Positions 9,278-18,954 of a stretch of 64,000 bases of DNA are shown piece by piece (position 1 is the first letter of the stretch; every line of letters starts with the position of its first letter). Origin of the DNA: Flectonema sp. DT1601 (Eukaryota; Euglenozoa; Diplonemea; Diplonemida; Diplonemidae). The position numbers were made by a program, and so were the translations under genes. A model generated the notes under the pieces. The model saw nothing but the letters and a program-made list of their open reading frames with translations, was not told the origin of the DNA and did not search any database. The stretch is taken from NCBI GenBank assembly GCA_964019425.1, contig OZ025792.1, forward strand, positions 62,001 through 126,000, read 5' to 3'.

Positions 9278-9588
9278 GCGATTTGTACGAAGAGTTATTT
9301 TGAATTCTGTGTTCGCCCAAATATGTCGGACGTTCTGTTAAGAAATTGAATTAGAGTGCTGAAAAACCGTTGATTATTGCTTTCGTGTCTGTTGTCTAAC
9401 CTGCAGAAAGTGTAGTTAAAGCACATAAAACATCCAGAAGAAGCTAACTCTACAAAATGGGGAAAAAAGAAATCGTCGTAAATACCAACGAATAACAATA
9501 ACAATCGCTCGTGCTAAAATGTAACAGAGTATTTCACGGGTATATTACCCGTGAAAGATGGAGCAAAGGTTGAAGAAGCGGTAGCTTA

Positions 9589-12500
9589 TCAAGCCTTTCT
9601 TCTTTTTACGACTATTTCATCAGACTCGTCTTCTGAATCCGTTTCAAAACGCAGCTTCTCCGCTCGTTTTTGAACTTTCTTTCCAGAAGCTGCTCCACGC
9701 AAGACCTTTTTCTCAACGTGCGAAATCCCAATCTCCCATTCAGACCTGTGCTTCTCAATTAGGGAAGCAGCTTCTTCTTCTGTTGCAAGGGGCCCCTTCA
9801 TGACTTTGAGAGATGATTTAAACTTTTGGAGGTGAGACTTAAATTGTTTGTCTGCTTCAGTCTTGGAGGCAGTGATGAGCATGTCCGTTATGATCGGCAG
9901 ATAGGCAGCTGCAGGAATGGTTGCCTCCTCGTCTTCCAACTCGGGTATCGTTGTGTTGTAAAATCTAAAGCTAGAGAGAAGCTTTATCAATCTCTTTATG
10001 TTGTCGATATCTCCTTCTTTTTCGACCAACTCGCAGTGGAATTCCAACAGACACCACAACGCCAGCTTCTCATGCAACGATTGCGACCGCATTTCGCCAG
10101 TGATGACAGCAGCCTTTTTTTCGTCTTGATCTTCGTCCTTTGCTCTACGAGCGGAACCCAACTCTGCAACATCCGTAATTGCAGCTGCGAAAGCCAGCAA
10201 ACTGCCGAAAGAAGTGTACGGAGAGCTGCTCTTTTTTGTTTCCGTCGGGCTGGTTACCTTCTGAATGTCATAATCTTTTAAAATAATGAAGTCTTCCCTC
10301 GCAACGTGTCGCAGCGCCAGTTGCATTGACTCCAAGCAGAGTGTAAGTCTGCTGTACGAAGAGTATGGGAACACGTCGAAGAAGACAGCCAACACTTGGA
10401 GTGCTTGCTCGCGGTCTTCTGAGTACTCGCCATCCGATTTTTCAAAGAAATAAAGAACTAGTTGAGCCAATGCAATTTTTTCAATACCTCCCGCTGCATT
10501 CGATAATCTGTTGCAAGAGAGCAACTTCGTCAGACATTGCACTGCCGTGGCTCTCAACGAAACACGACGCTCCAACACGTCTGACGGGGTTTCCGCAGCA
10601 ATGTCTTCGTCCTCTCCACCAAACGAATAATCACCAGTACTCGCGAACTGAACAATAATCTTCGTAATAGCGTCTCTTGATGGGATCACACTTCTCGCAC
10701 CGTGTTCAACTACTAAATCTGTTAGCCCTCGCAAGGCTTCCTGCATAGGAGGAGTACAGGAGGTTCCGAGAGCCTTTAGGTTTGGGTACGCTGATTTGCG
10801 TAGAGCGTCTAATAGAATTTTCGAAAATGTTTCCGCAGCCTGCTTTTGTAGGAGGCCGAAGTATGTGAGTGCGTGGATACCCTTTGTGCGAACATAAGTA
10901 TTGCAATGGGTTTGGGAAACCGCGACAGCAATGTCTTGGTGCTGGCTGTTGATTTGAACAGCGTGCGTTGGTCGAGTGTCATGCCTTGCCGTTTCAGTTA
11001 TGATTTCAAGGATGCGAACCCAAAGCCCAACATCATTGCTGGACTCTGTTTGTAGTTTTGTTAACTCACCTTCAGCTTCTTCTAGTTCTTCATCCTGTTC
11101 ATGGACTTCTCTGACAGAAGTCTTTGCCGAATATAAACTTCTCTTCTTGTGCAGTTCAGAAATAGTTCTCTGTAAGCAAATGCATTTTCTATTCAGCTTA
11201 ATTATCTTCTGTTGCTTGGCTAAGTCATCTCTGTTTGTCTGTTCAGCATCAAAGAAGAGTTCTTTGTCAGGGTCTTGATCATCTTCCTCTAACTGTGTGG
11301 ACATCATTTTATTGAGACGAAATATAACAATTGAAATCATGCGGGAAAACTCAGACTCACGATGTCTGTAAAAGTGCCGACACAGTTTGACGGCTTCCGC
11401 TGCCAGCTGTGTCGGAGCAGAGATGTCAACCATTTGAAGAATAATAAAAATGGGATGCATTACTCGTGCTCTTTGGTCTTCAGTGTGCAAGTCGGGTTCA
11501 TAAAACAGTGCTAGTTTCAATAACTGTTTTGCTAAAGAAGTCTTGAGAGTCGGTTCATCCATAGTTAATCCGTCAATGTACCTCTGTAACATTGCAGAAG
11601 TAAAGTCTATATTAGGAAGGTATCTATCACTCCTGTCACTGTCTGGGTCGTATTGTTTTATTTTCTTTATTACAGATCGCAGCAGTAAAAGTGACTCCGC
11701 AGAAAGGTTGTCTTCACACAACTCTTTGCGCTGTTCCAGATCCCAGACGTCTTCAGTTTCAGTTTTCTTGTATTTTACTTCAAAGATGGTTTCAGCAATT
11801 TGCTCACACAACTCTTCATCCTCATCAATCTCAAGTAGTTGAAGCACCTCAACGCTGTTGTGGCGTTGCAGCCAGTTTGCGATTAGTTCCTGTTTTATAA
11901 CATTTATAGCCGTTGTTGAGAATACTTCATATCGATATTCCAATTTCAACAACTACAAAAAAAGAAACACACCTGAGTCGTCTTTCTGATGTCTTCAGAA
12001 CGCTCATTCAGACCTCTCATGAGCAGCGAACGTCGCTGGGAAAGAAGCAGCCAAGTTGGTGGTATTCTAGCCAAGTGGCGATATGCAAGTTTTCTAACCT
12101 GAAGATTAACATCTAAAGTGTGAGTAATAAGTAACTTCAGAATGTTTTGTGACATCGTAAGTCTTGAGAGAACAGCAAGTCGAACTGGGGCAGTGTCACA
12201 AGACATGAGTTGATGATAGTGTTGAGTAACGTCACATTTCTGAGCTGATGAAGGACACTGAAGGAGATAAGAACAATCAACAGCCTTTACTCGAACAGTT
12301 GCTACTTTATCGTCTTGTCTATCGTGAGCAAAGGCGGCTATTTTATCGAAAAGTTCATACTCATCGAACTGGTCTTCTTCTTCCACATCTTCCTTGCTTT
12401 CAGCAGCTGCCTTCTCTTTTGCAGTCCTCAACTTACTCAACGACATCATACAGCATGTTACTAACTCGCAGGCATTTCGTCGGATGTCTTTGTCTTCACA

Positions 12501-12833
12501 GTTCTCAGCAGACATTGCTTTCTCCAATAGCCACGCTGCTTGATATGAACTTTCTCTTTTCAGAAGATATGCTCCCGTCATCTTCATCACTCTGTCAGCA
12601 GCTGCGTACTCTTTCGATGCCAAAGCCCACTGCAATGCATACCAGATCTCACTTAAGAAATCATCCGTTCCTTTCTGTTCTAAAGTTATCAGAAGGGACA
12701 CCATCCGACTGTGACTCGCATTACTCTTCTGTGCCGTGTGAAAGGCTGAACAGACGGACTTGCGCAGCTTGTTGGATTCTTTTTTGTTCTTCTTTTCCGA
12801 AGAGGACTTTGAAGCCTTGCGCTTTCCAGGCAT
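9589..12833 (-). CDS. CAPG: Condensin subunit 3 (CAP-G/Ycg1)
   Basis: HEAT-repeat subunit of the condensin complex, which compacts mitotic chromosomes together with SMC2, SMC4, CAP-D2 and CAP-H. The model is join(9589-11889, 11973-12833), 1053 residues, near the usual 1000. The first exon (287 codons) runs through the diagnostic GLNERSEDIRKTTQ segment, and after an 83-nt intron continues ELIANWLQRHNSVEVLQLL, matching the family's GLNDRS...LLQGWL...ILELL order without a gap. HEAT-like helices run through most of the protein. An acidic stretch near residues 450-470 and a basic C-terminus (VVKRRKA) follow the family pattern. The first exon's ATG has an acceptor-like AG just upstream. Confidence 0.9.
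11890..11972 (-). other. Cis-intron, 83 nt, in CAP-G
   Basis: The intron begins GTGTGTTTC and ends TTATAAAACAG, followed by G. An internal TTTTTGTAG only 20 nt from the 5' end keeps the same frame, but its use would insert 21 residues in the middle of a conserved HEAT helix, so the longer intron is preferred. CTCAAC inside it is a possible branch site. Confidence 0.75.
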
Positions 12834-13376
12834 CGAATTGGTGCCACCTGTTAGAAAAGTAATCAGAAGTTAAATGATGTTCACAGCAAGCCAAAAAAAA
12901 GGTAAACTACTACTTAATTCACATGTTGTTTATATCCCTGTTGGTACTTACTTAATATATTGACTGGGGATACATGCTACGGGCTATCGTGTCGTAATTG
13001 ACGCTTGTTAACGAAATAAAATACTTCTAAGCAGCGCTAAAGTCAGCAGGAAAGCAACCAGGTGTTGGCAACATGAAATCTTTCGTGTTGCCTTTGACTT
13101 ATTTTCTTCTTCGATGTTTTCTGCGAAATGGTTAAAATCAAACGACTGCTAAGAAGACCCTGTCTTGAAGAGTCAGGTGCAACTCAGCTGCGTGTAAAGC
13201 TTTTAGTGCTTTTAAGAAGCGAGAAGTACAAACAAAATACTTCTCCGTTCTTCTTTCATAAAATGAAAAAAAAATACTGGGAAAGGAACTAAACAAAACA
13301 ATCTAAAAGTACACGTAGCAGGATCCACTCACTTGTGGTGACTAACTTCTAATTCGTAATCACAACTGTACATGTT
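12834..13376. other. Intergenic stretch
   Basis: No gene seen. On the minus strand it holds the 3' region of the EF-hand gene and the spliced-leader acceptor zone of CAP-G. AT-rich. Confidence 0.5.
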
Positions 13377-15278
13377 TTATCCGCAGCAACCGCCACCCTT
13401 CTTTTCCGCGACCTGCTTGGGTCTCGGTGAAGGCCTGGACCTCGCGGTAGTCTTCTGTTCTGCCGAAGTGGGCGGCTTACTACTACTACTGCTGCTGCTG
13501 GTGGTTGAAGAGACGTTTGGATCCTCTGTGGAGTCCTTTGGAGCTGAGTTTTTAATTTGCTCCATTTCACTAGTGTAGTCCTCTTCGTGGTAATCCATTT
13601 CAGTCTTCCAATTCTTTTTGCATATTTCGATCGCACTGTTAGCATCGTGGTCAATTAACTCGAGAGCGGCCTCCTCAACTTTGACAGCGTCGACAAGAGT
13701 TCGATACCCGCTCGCCGTTGAATCCATTGATGAAATGTAGCGTTCACAACGCCAGTTGGTTTCTAACAATGAATATGAACATGTGTAAGAGTCATCACTG
13801 TCGTTGTTAGGTTTGGCGTTGTTACGAACCCACAGGCCGTAATTGTAAAGACCTAACTCTTCGACGTTGCAGTCTTTTCCATTTACTCCATCAAAGAATG
13901 CTGCTCGTTTTTGTTGAGCCTCTTCTCCAACATCATCGATGCCGCAGTTGCATAAGTCAAGTAAACAAGGCAGTCGTAGCAGTCTGATTGCTGTAGCATT
14001 GCTGCAATGTTTTGAGCAAAGCTCTTGAAGTTCTTCTGACATGAGATTGCCGTGTTGGCTTCCAGAGTCCCAGAGACTTGACGTTCCGTGATGGAGGTAC
14101 GCACCTTTTGAAAAAGAATTGATCTCAATGGCTGACTCTCCAATCGGTTCCGAAGGATTAGAACCTCTGTCTATCCCTTCTGAATGAGATCCAGCACATG
14201 CAGAAAGGAATTGAGAAACTCCCTCAGTACTATCAGCTGAGACGCTAATTGGAGTCCAAATGTTTGATATTATCCTATGCTTACAGATAAGTATTTCCTC
14301 AACCGTTCTCATAATTGTCTCGTAGTCAGGATCTGATTTATATCTTTGAATATTTACTTTTAGGTCGCTGTCTGCTCTATTCCTTTTATGAACCAACAAA
14401 CCCATTTGAGCTTCTAATGTTGTTTTAAGCTCATCTTTGCATCTATCGAATGTTCGAAGTGTATCTTTTAGTTTTTCAAAGTCGCTGTTGGAACTTCGAA
14501 ATGCGGGTCGGATCTGCTCAGGTGTGAAGGTTTCCCTGTCCAGAGCTAAGGCTTTCATCTCGTCTTCGCATCTGCGAAGTTTGCGTTTTTGATCATTTCT
14601 GACCTGCTCTTCCTGTTCAGCTGTAATATTTAGTTCCCTTATCAATGATTCGATTAGTCTATTTTGCTTCTCTTCTATGAAGGGATCGATTTGGACTGGA
14701 GATGCTGATTGGACTGGAGATGATGATTGATCTGTCTCTGTTGGGACCTCTTCGATTGGAGATGGTGTTTCTTGTTGTTCGTGTTTTGGTTCTTCAATGC
14801 TCTTCTTCCTTTTCTTTGCCTTGCTGCTCTTGCGTGTTGGACATAGCAGGTTAGAGAATGCAACGTAGTCAACCCAACCAGTCTGGTTGGGATCAGCTTG
14901 AGTAAGCAACTCTTGTTGTTCATATCCTTGAAGTTCGTCTTCAGTACTGCTTCCCATTGCACGTAAGAACTCAGCTGTTGTCAGCTTACCGGTTCTTCGT
15001 TCGTCGAATACCTGAAATGCTGCGATTAGTTCTTCTCTATTGTATCCCCTCGTGTGTTTTACTGCTTCATAACAAATTCTAAACTCTTCGTACCTCACTC
15101 GAGTGTCTTCGTCTCCCTCGGGTACGATGTCTTCGAGGCTTTGAGAAGTCGGATTCAATCCCAACATGTGCATCGCGTTCATTAACTGATTTCGTGGTAT
15201 GTATCGAAGGTGACCATCGTCTATACAATAATCCTCAAATACTTCATCCATGTCAGCTTTTACTTGCATTCGCATCAT
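13377..15278 (-). CDS. EF-hand, coiled-coil protein of unknown function
   Basis: The protein (633 residues) starts at MMRMQVKADM; the open frame extends 13 codons upstream, but TTATTCACTTTCACAG lies in that extension and looks like the trans-splice acceptor. Residues about 1-150 resemble a centrin/calmodulin-type array of four EF-hands in which several calcium loops are degenerate (for example DERRTGKLTTAEF and DPNQTGWVDYVAF are the better ones). A Pro/Ser/Glu-rich linker, a charged helical region (about 215-340, coiled-coil-like) and a largely unstructured tail follow. The last residues GGGCCG offer a Cys pair that could be lipidated. It may be a flagellar or cytoskeletal calcium-binding protein; no exact family is recognised. 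Confidence 0.8.
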   Translation of the reverse strand: MMRMQVKADMDEVFEDYCIDDGHLRYIPRNQLMNAMHMLGLNPTSQSLEDIVPEGDEDTRVRYEEFRICYEAVKHTRGYNREELIAAFQVFDERRTGKLTTAEFLRAMGSSTEDELQGYEQQELLTQADPNQTGWVDYVAFSNLLCPTRKSSKAKKRKKSIEEPKHEQQETPSPIEEVPTETDQSSSPVQSASPVQIDPFIEEKQNRLIESLIRELNITAEQEEQVRNDQKRKLRRCEDEMKALALDRETFTPEQIRPAFRSSNSDFEKLKDTLRTFDRCKDELKTTLEAQMGLLVHKRNRADSDLKVNIQRYKSDPDYETIMRTVEEILICKHRIISNIWTPISVSADSTEGVSQFLSACAGSHSEGIDRGSNPSEPIGESAIEINSFSKGAYLHHGTSSLWDSGSQHGNLMSEELQELCSKHCSNATAIRLLRLPCLLDLCNCGIDDVGEEAQQKRAAFFDGVNGKDCNVEELGLYNYGLWVRNNAKPNNDSDDSYTCSYSLLETNWRCERYISSMDSTASGYRTLVDAVKVEEAALELIDHDANSAIEICKKNWKTEMDYHEEDYTSEMEQIKNSAPKDSTEDPNVSSTTSSSSSSSKPPTSAEQKTTARSRPSPRPKQVAEKKGGGCCG

Positions 15279-15918
15279 GTTTAAGACAGCTGTGAAAGTG
15301 AATAATAACAAAAACACTAAAAAATACTAGTTTCTCTTCTCCTAATCGATGTTGTTGTCTGTAGTTTGAGATTGACGATTAGCTTACTAACCAACAACTC
15401 ACACTAACCGTACACAACGAGTGGGAATGCAAATTAGAAGATAAAAAACAGGCATGAGTTACAAAAGACGAATGGAATACAACGTACAGCAGCACACTTT
15501 TTTTATGTTCGAAGACCACACGTTGATGTTATTTTATGCTAACAGACAAATTCTTTGAGATCAGAAATACAAATAATTACTTAGGAGTTCAATGTGTTGG
15601 ACGGAAAAACCTTTACGGCGTTGTCGGTGTAGTGAGCGAAAAGAATAAATAATATCCACACCCTCGATAGCAATATTCTACTGCCGCTCAATTATTGTCG
15701 AAATAGAAAGTAACTTTCTAATTTTTGGGGAATGGGGGAAGCTTTTTTTTTTTTTTTTTTTTTTTTTCCTTCTTCTTTCTTCTTCTTCTTTCAGTTCAGT
15801 TCGTATACGCATAATTTTGTAGTTTTCAAGTTGCAACGCCAACGCAGGCAATGAGAAGAAAACATACAAAAAAAAAAAAAAAAAAAAAAAAAGGTCCGCA
15901 AGACGGACTCATAATTAA
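15279..15918. other. Intergenic stretch with homopolymers
   Basis: No gene seen. It contains a T run on the plus strand near 15744-15767 and an A run near 15870-15891. The A run reads as T on the transcribed strand and lies just past the stop of the downstream-listed LRR gene, where polypyrimidine for the next gene would be expected. Confidence 0.5.
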
Positions 15919-16659
15919 CTATTCCTCTTCACCATTAATAGCATCGAGAAATTGTTTTCTGGATTCGGAACTCCAGGCGGAACAGCTTTCAAGGAATCTG
16001 GAACTATCAACACGCTTTAGTCTAATTAAAGGATTCATATCGAGTTCTTCTAGTAAAGTACACTTCGCAAAGAATCCAGCTCCAATTGCAATCACATTAC
16101 ACAACGGGGACAGGTCTACTGATCTGAGCTGGGCACAGTCGCTAAGGAAGTAGCCACCAATGGATGTAACGGCGCTAAGCGCTGATAAATCAAGGAATGT
16201 TAACCCTACACTACCACATAAGAAAAACCCTCCAATCTCTCTCACGAATTCACAGTTTGTAAATGCAACGGTTTTGACTGATGGAGGCAACATGTTAAAG
16301 CTTGTTTCGAGTCTTCCGTAGTTGTTCATTGTTGAGGCATCGAGAATACAGACCTTGTCGGGATTGGCTTCAAACAAGGCGGAGGTTCTCGCAATTCTCC
16401 CCTTGGAAAAATCTTCCTTCGTGAATACTACTTTCTCACTTACTACAGCAATAATTCCAGCATTCCTTGGTAATCCGTGTGATGCAAGGAGACTACCTGT
16501 AGGAAGTAAGTCTGACAAGTAAGTCAAATTGACAGTTGTAATATCACAGTCCCACTCTTCTGCTACTGCCTTCATAGCATCCTCTACAAGAGTACGCGGT
16601 CCAACATTGAACTGTACCTCTGCGTATCTCGTACCAGGACAACTGATGTGAACGATCAT
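15919..16659 (-). CDS. Ubiquitin-like plus leucine-rich-repeat protein
   Basis: A 246-residue protein. Residues about 1-75 (MIVHISCPG...LLPTGSLLASHGLPRNAGIIAV) look like a ubiquitin-type beta-grasp domain. From about 115 to 235 come BspA/LRR_5-like repeats with the pattern L..LDLS.L..V..IG..F...C. The combination suggests an adaptor. The start ATG follows directly on an uninterrupted run of A (see separate entry), and an acceptor-like TTTAATTATCAG lies just before that run. No catalytic motif was seen. Confidence 0.75.
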   Translation of the reverse strand: MIVHISCPGTRYAEVQFNVGPRTLVEDAMKAVAEEWDCDITTVNLTYLSDLLPTGSLLASHGLPRNAGIIAVVSEKVVFTKEDFSKGRIARTSALFEANPDKVCILDASTMNNYGRLETSFNMLPPSVKTVAFTNCEFVREIGGFFLCGSVGLTFLDLSALSAVTSIGGYFLSDCAQLRSVDLSPLCNVIAIGAGFFAKCTLLEELDMNPLIRLKRVDSSRFLESCSAWSSESRKQFLDAINGEEE

Positions 16660-16683
16660 TTTTTTTTTTTTTTTTTTTTTTTT
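16658..16683 (-). promoter_or_regulatory. Poly(A) leader directly before the start codon
   Basis: On the minus strand the predicted mRNA reads acceptor AG, TCGATTC, then about 24 consecutive A that run into the ATG of the LRR protein gene. If the acceptor is right, the 5' leader of this mRNA is almost pure poly(A). Confidence 0.55.
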
Positions 16684-16986
16684 GAATCGACTGATAATTA
16701 AATTACATAACTCAAGTCACACAATACAATCTGACACAAATCGTTGAACTCTTCAAGGTGATATATTTAACGAACTATTTTGAGTAAAGAAGAATAAAAT
16801 AGTCACAAAAGGGCTCACAAGCCGATCGGTCACTGGGCCTCTAGACAGCCAAAGGTATTGCGATAACAATTGCAAAATTGAGATTAACAGAAAAATGAAT
16901 AAAACTACACAAAACAAAGTAAGAAAACTATCTGTTAACTACTTTATAAAGGATGTCACAATTATCCTTTATATGTTGATATTTTC

Positions 16987-18451
16987 TTATTGTTCACTTT
17001 CGACTTCAATTGGAATAAATGTTGTCCTGTTTGTATTTAACAATTAGCGTAGTGCGGCCATATAAAGATAAGACACATCGCACGCAAATAAGACAAAAAA
17101 AACAAAACACATACGGGAATCCCGGAAGAGACATATCCACAATAACAACACCGGGAGACGTCTCAAACTTAGGAATTGCAACAAGTCTACAGGATACAAA
17201 TTCCCCAGTAACCTCACAGGTTGAGGTAAAAAGACGAGTTTCAAACTGTGGAGCGTTTCCTGCAAAGAAGAGGTGTGGAGTTTTCTGTAAAATAAACGGA
17301 TCATCTTTCTTGTAAGAATAACAAGGGAGCGTATCAGGAGCGGTTGGAACAAGGTGATTACATCTTATCAATGCCTCTAACATATCACAAAGTGAGCTGA
17401 TTGTTGTTTGATCGCACAGCTCAGAAAGATTCTCACCAGATGTTCCCAAAACTGTAATTGCGTCATTTTGTAAAGTAAATTCAAATGGTGAAGTTACAGG
17501 AACAGTATTCCCTCCATCACAAGACTTTCTTAATAAACAAGGATGAAAGGGTTGATAAGGGAGAAGAATACTTGTGGGATCAGTCCTTGCTGGCATTATA
17601 TCAATCGGAACAGATCTGCTTAAAACAGAAAGAAACTGATCAGCTTCTCTCATTGGTTCGACTAGTTCTGCTTCTTGAATCTGCTTATGGTCACTCATCT
17701 CTAATTTAATTTTATTGGACATTCGTAAGTCAGATGTCTGTGCTATTACTCCTCCCGCGACTATTACTTTTGAAATCTTTCTCACCAGTTCAATGCAACC
17801 TAAATTACCACGTAAAAGATTAGAAGCTGCGTCTCTGTGAAGTCTGATGTCTGTTTTTAAAGTGTCCGAAGATCTGTCTTTACCAAAGTCAAGTCCGCTC
17901 ATGAAAGCGATGCTCTGATCTGGTAGGGTGCTTGGCAGTGATGGTTGGTGGGGCAAGGGTGCAAAGGTCCAATCCGTAACTTCGAACTTTTTCCCCTTTA
18001 ATGCTCCAAACACAGCAATTATCATCCCCGTTGTAAAGCCACCCACTGGGATATTTCCTTCGAGGTCAGTACGTCCACTGGAATCTTCAAGCGAGAGGGA
18101 GTCGTCTGGACTGCACTTTGTGATGTCTTCCTCCTCAGTAAAATTTAACGTCTCGTCTTCCCCCATCTCTCTCGCATATTGAAGAAGAAAATTCGGTTTG
18201 CATTTCATGTTTTTATAAAGTGCACCGATACAAGCACAGTCTTCTCCTTGATGTAAGTTTACAACTCTTGACAGCTTGACGTCTTCCCCCCATTTCTTTT
18301 TTACGGACATTACTAACCTTTCCTTCACTGCATTTAATCTCGTTGTGTACATACTCGCAAACTGTTGGTTGAACTGCATATCTCGTAATACGAATCTCTT
18401 GTGATTGTAATTGAAACCTTCGCATTCAGCACGTTCTGCATTCTCTTCCAT
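16987..18451 (-). CDS. POLD2: DNA polymerase delta subunit 2 (p50)
   Basis: Small B-subunit of replicative DNA polymerase delta: an inactive calcineurin-like phosphoesterase fold with an OB domain. Family signatures in order are GGFTTGMIIAVFGAL and FEVTDWTFAPLP (OB region), AFMSGLDFG, the VIVAGG motif, DIMPARTDPTS, PYQPFHPCL, and the C-terminal HLFFAGNAPQFETRL. The model is join(16987-17026, 17115-18451), 458 residues. Without the 88-nt intron the protein would end in a hydrophobic unrelated tail; with it the end reads GFPTTFIPIEVESEQ. The ATG lies 18 nt after TTCTTCTTTCTCAG, one of the clearest trans-splice acceptors in the window. Confidence 0.92.
17027..17114 (-). other. Cis-intron, 88 nt, in POLD2
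   Basis: 5' end GTATGTGTTTTG, 3' end AAATACAAACAG, followed by G. It contains a long U-rich stretch near the 5' end and TACGCTAAT about 20 nt before the 3' end as a possible branch site. Confidence 0.8.
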
Positions 18452-18954
18452 TTATTATGTCTTTTACTGAGAAAGAAGAATAAACCTTTTTTGGTAGAAT
18501 GCCATGGATGTAGTTATTTAGAATATTGGATTTCCTGTTTTGAAATAAAAATATACCAACACTGCCTCACAAGATCAGATAAACGAGAGTTGAATGAAGG
18601 TAGTGTGGGTGAGGTGATTGTCGTTCTAACATTTAATGTTCTCTTTCCGATGGGAGTTGTGGTGCTAAGACACCATCACATGGTTTATTTTATTATTCGC
18701 ATGAGTGATTGCGATGAGAGATTTTTCGGGTGGACAGGCACAACCCGATGTGGGGTAAATAGAAAACAAATCGCACTTGCCGCACAACTTAAAGAATTCA
18801 ACTAATTTTATCATCGGCCTCACAGACAGTAACACGTTGCTGTATTTAGCATTTAATATTATTTGTGAAAAGTTGTTTGTTTGTTTTTATGTAGTGCATT
18901 GGGGAAAACAGAGATTAAAACTTAAAGTACCCAAAGTAGTATGAGTACTACATG
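18452..18954. other. Intergenic stretch
   Basis: A plus-strand frame of 134 codons (18401-18805) exists here, but it lacks domain-like features and overlaps the POLD2 start, so it is not called. On the minus strand this is the 3' region of the zinc-cluster gene and the acceptor zone of POLD2. Confidence 0.45.

Noticed and set aside
11953-11972. A 20-nt mini-intron in CAP-G (GTGTGTTTC...TTTTGTAG)
   Set aside because: It keeps frame and would be remarkable, but it would leave 21 extra residues in a conserved helix. The 83-nt intron ending AAAACAG|G fits the family alignment and the consensus of the other introns.
18401-18805. A 134-codon plus-strand frame
   Set aside because: It overlaps the POLD2 start, opposes the cluster direction and shows no domain or plausible acceptor.
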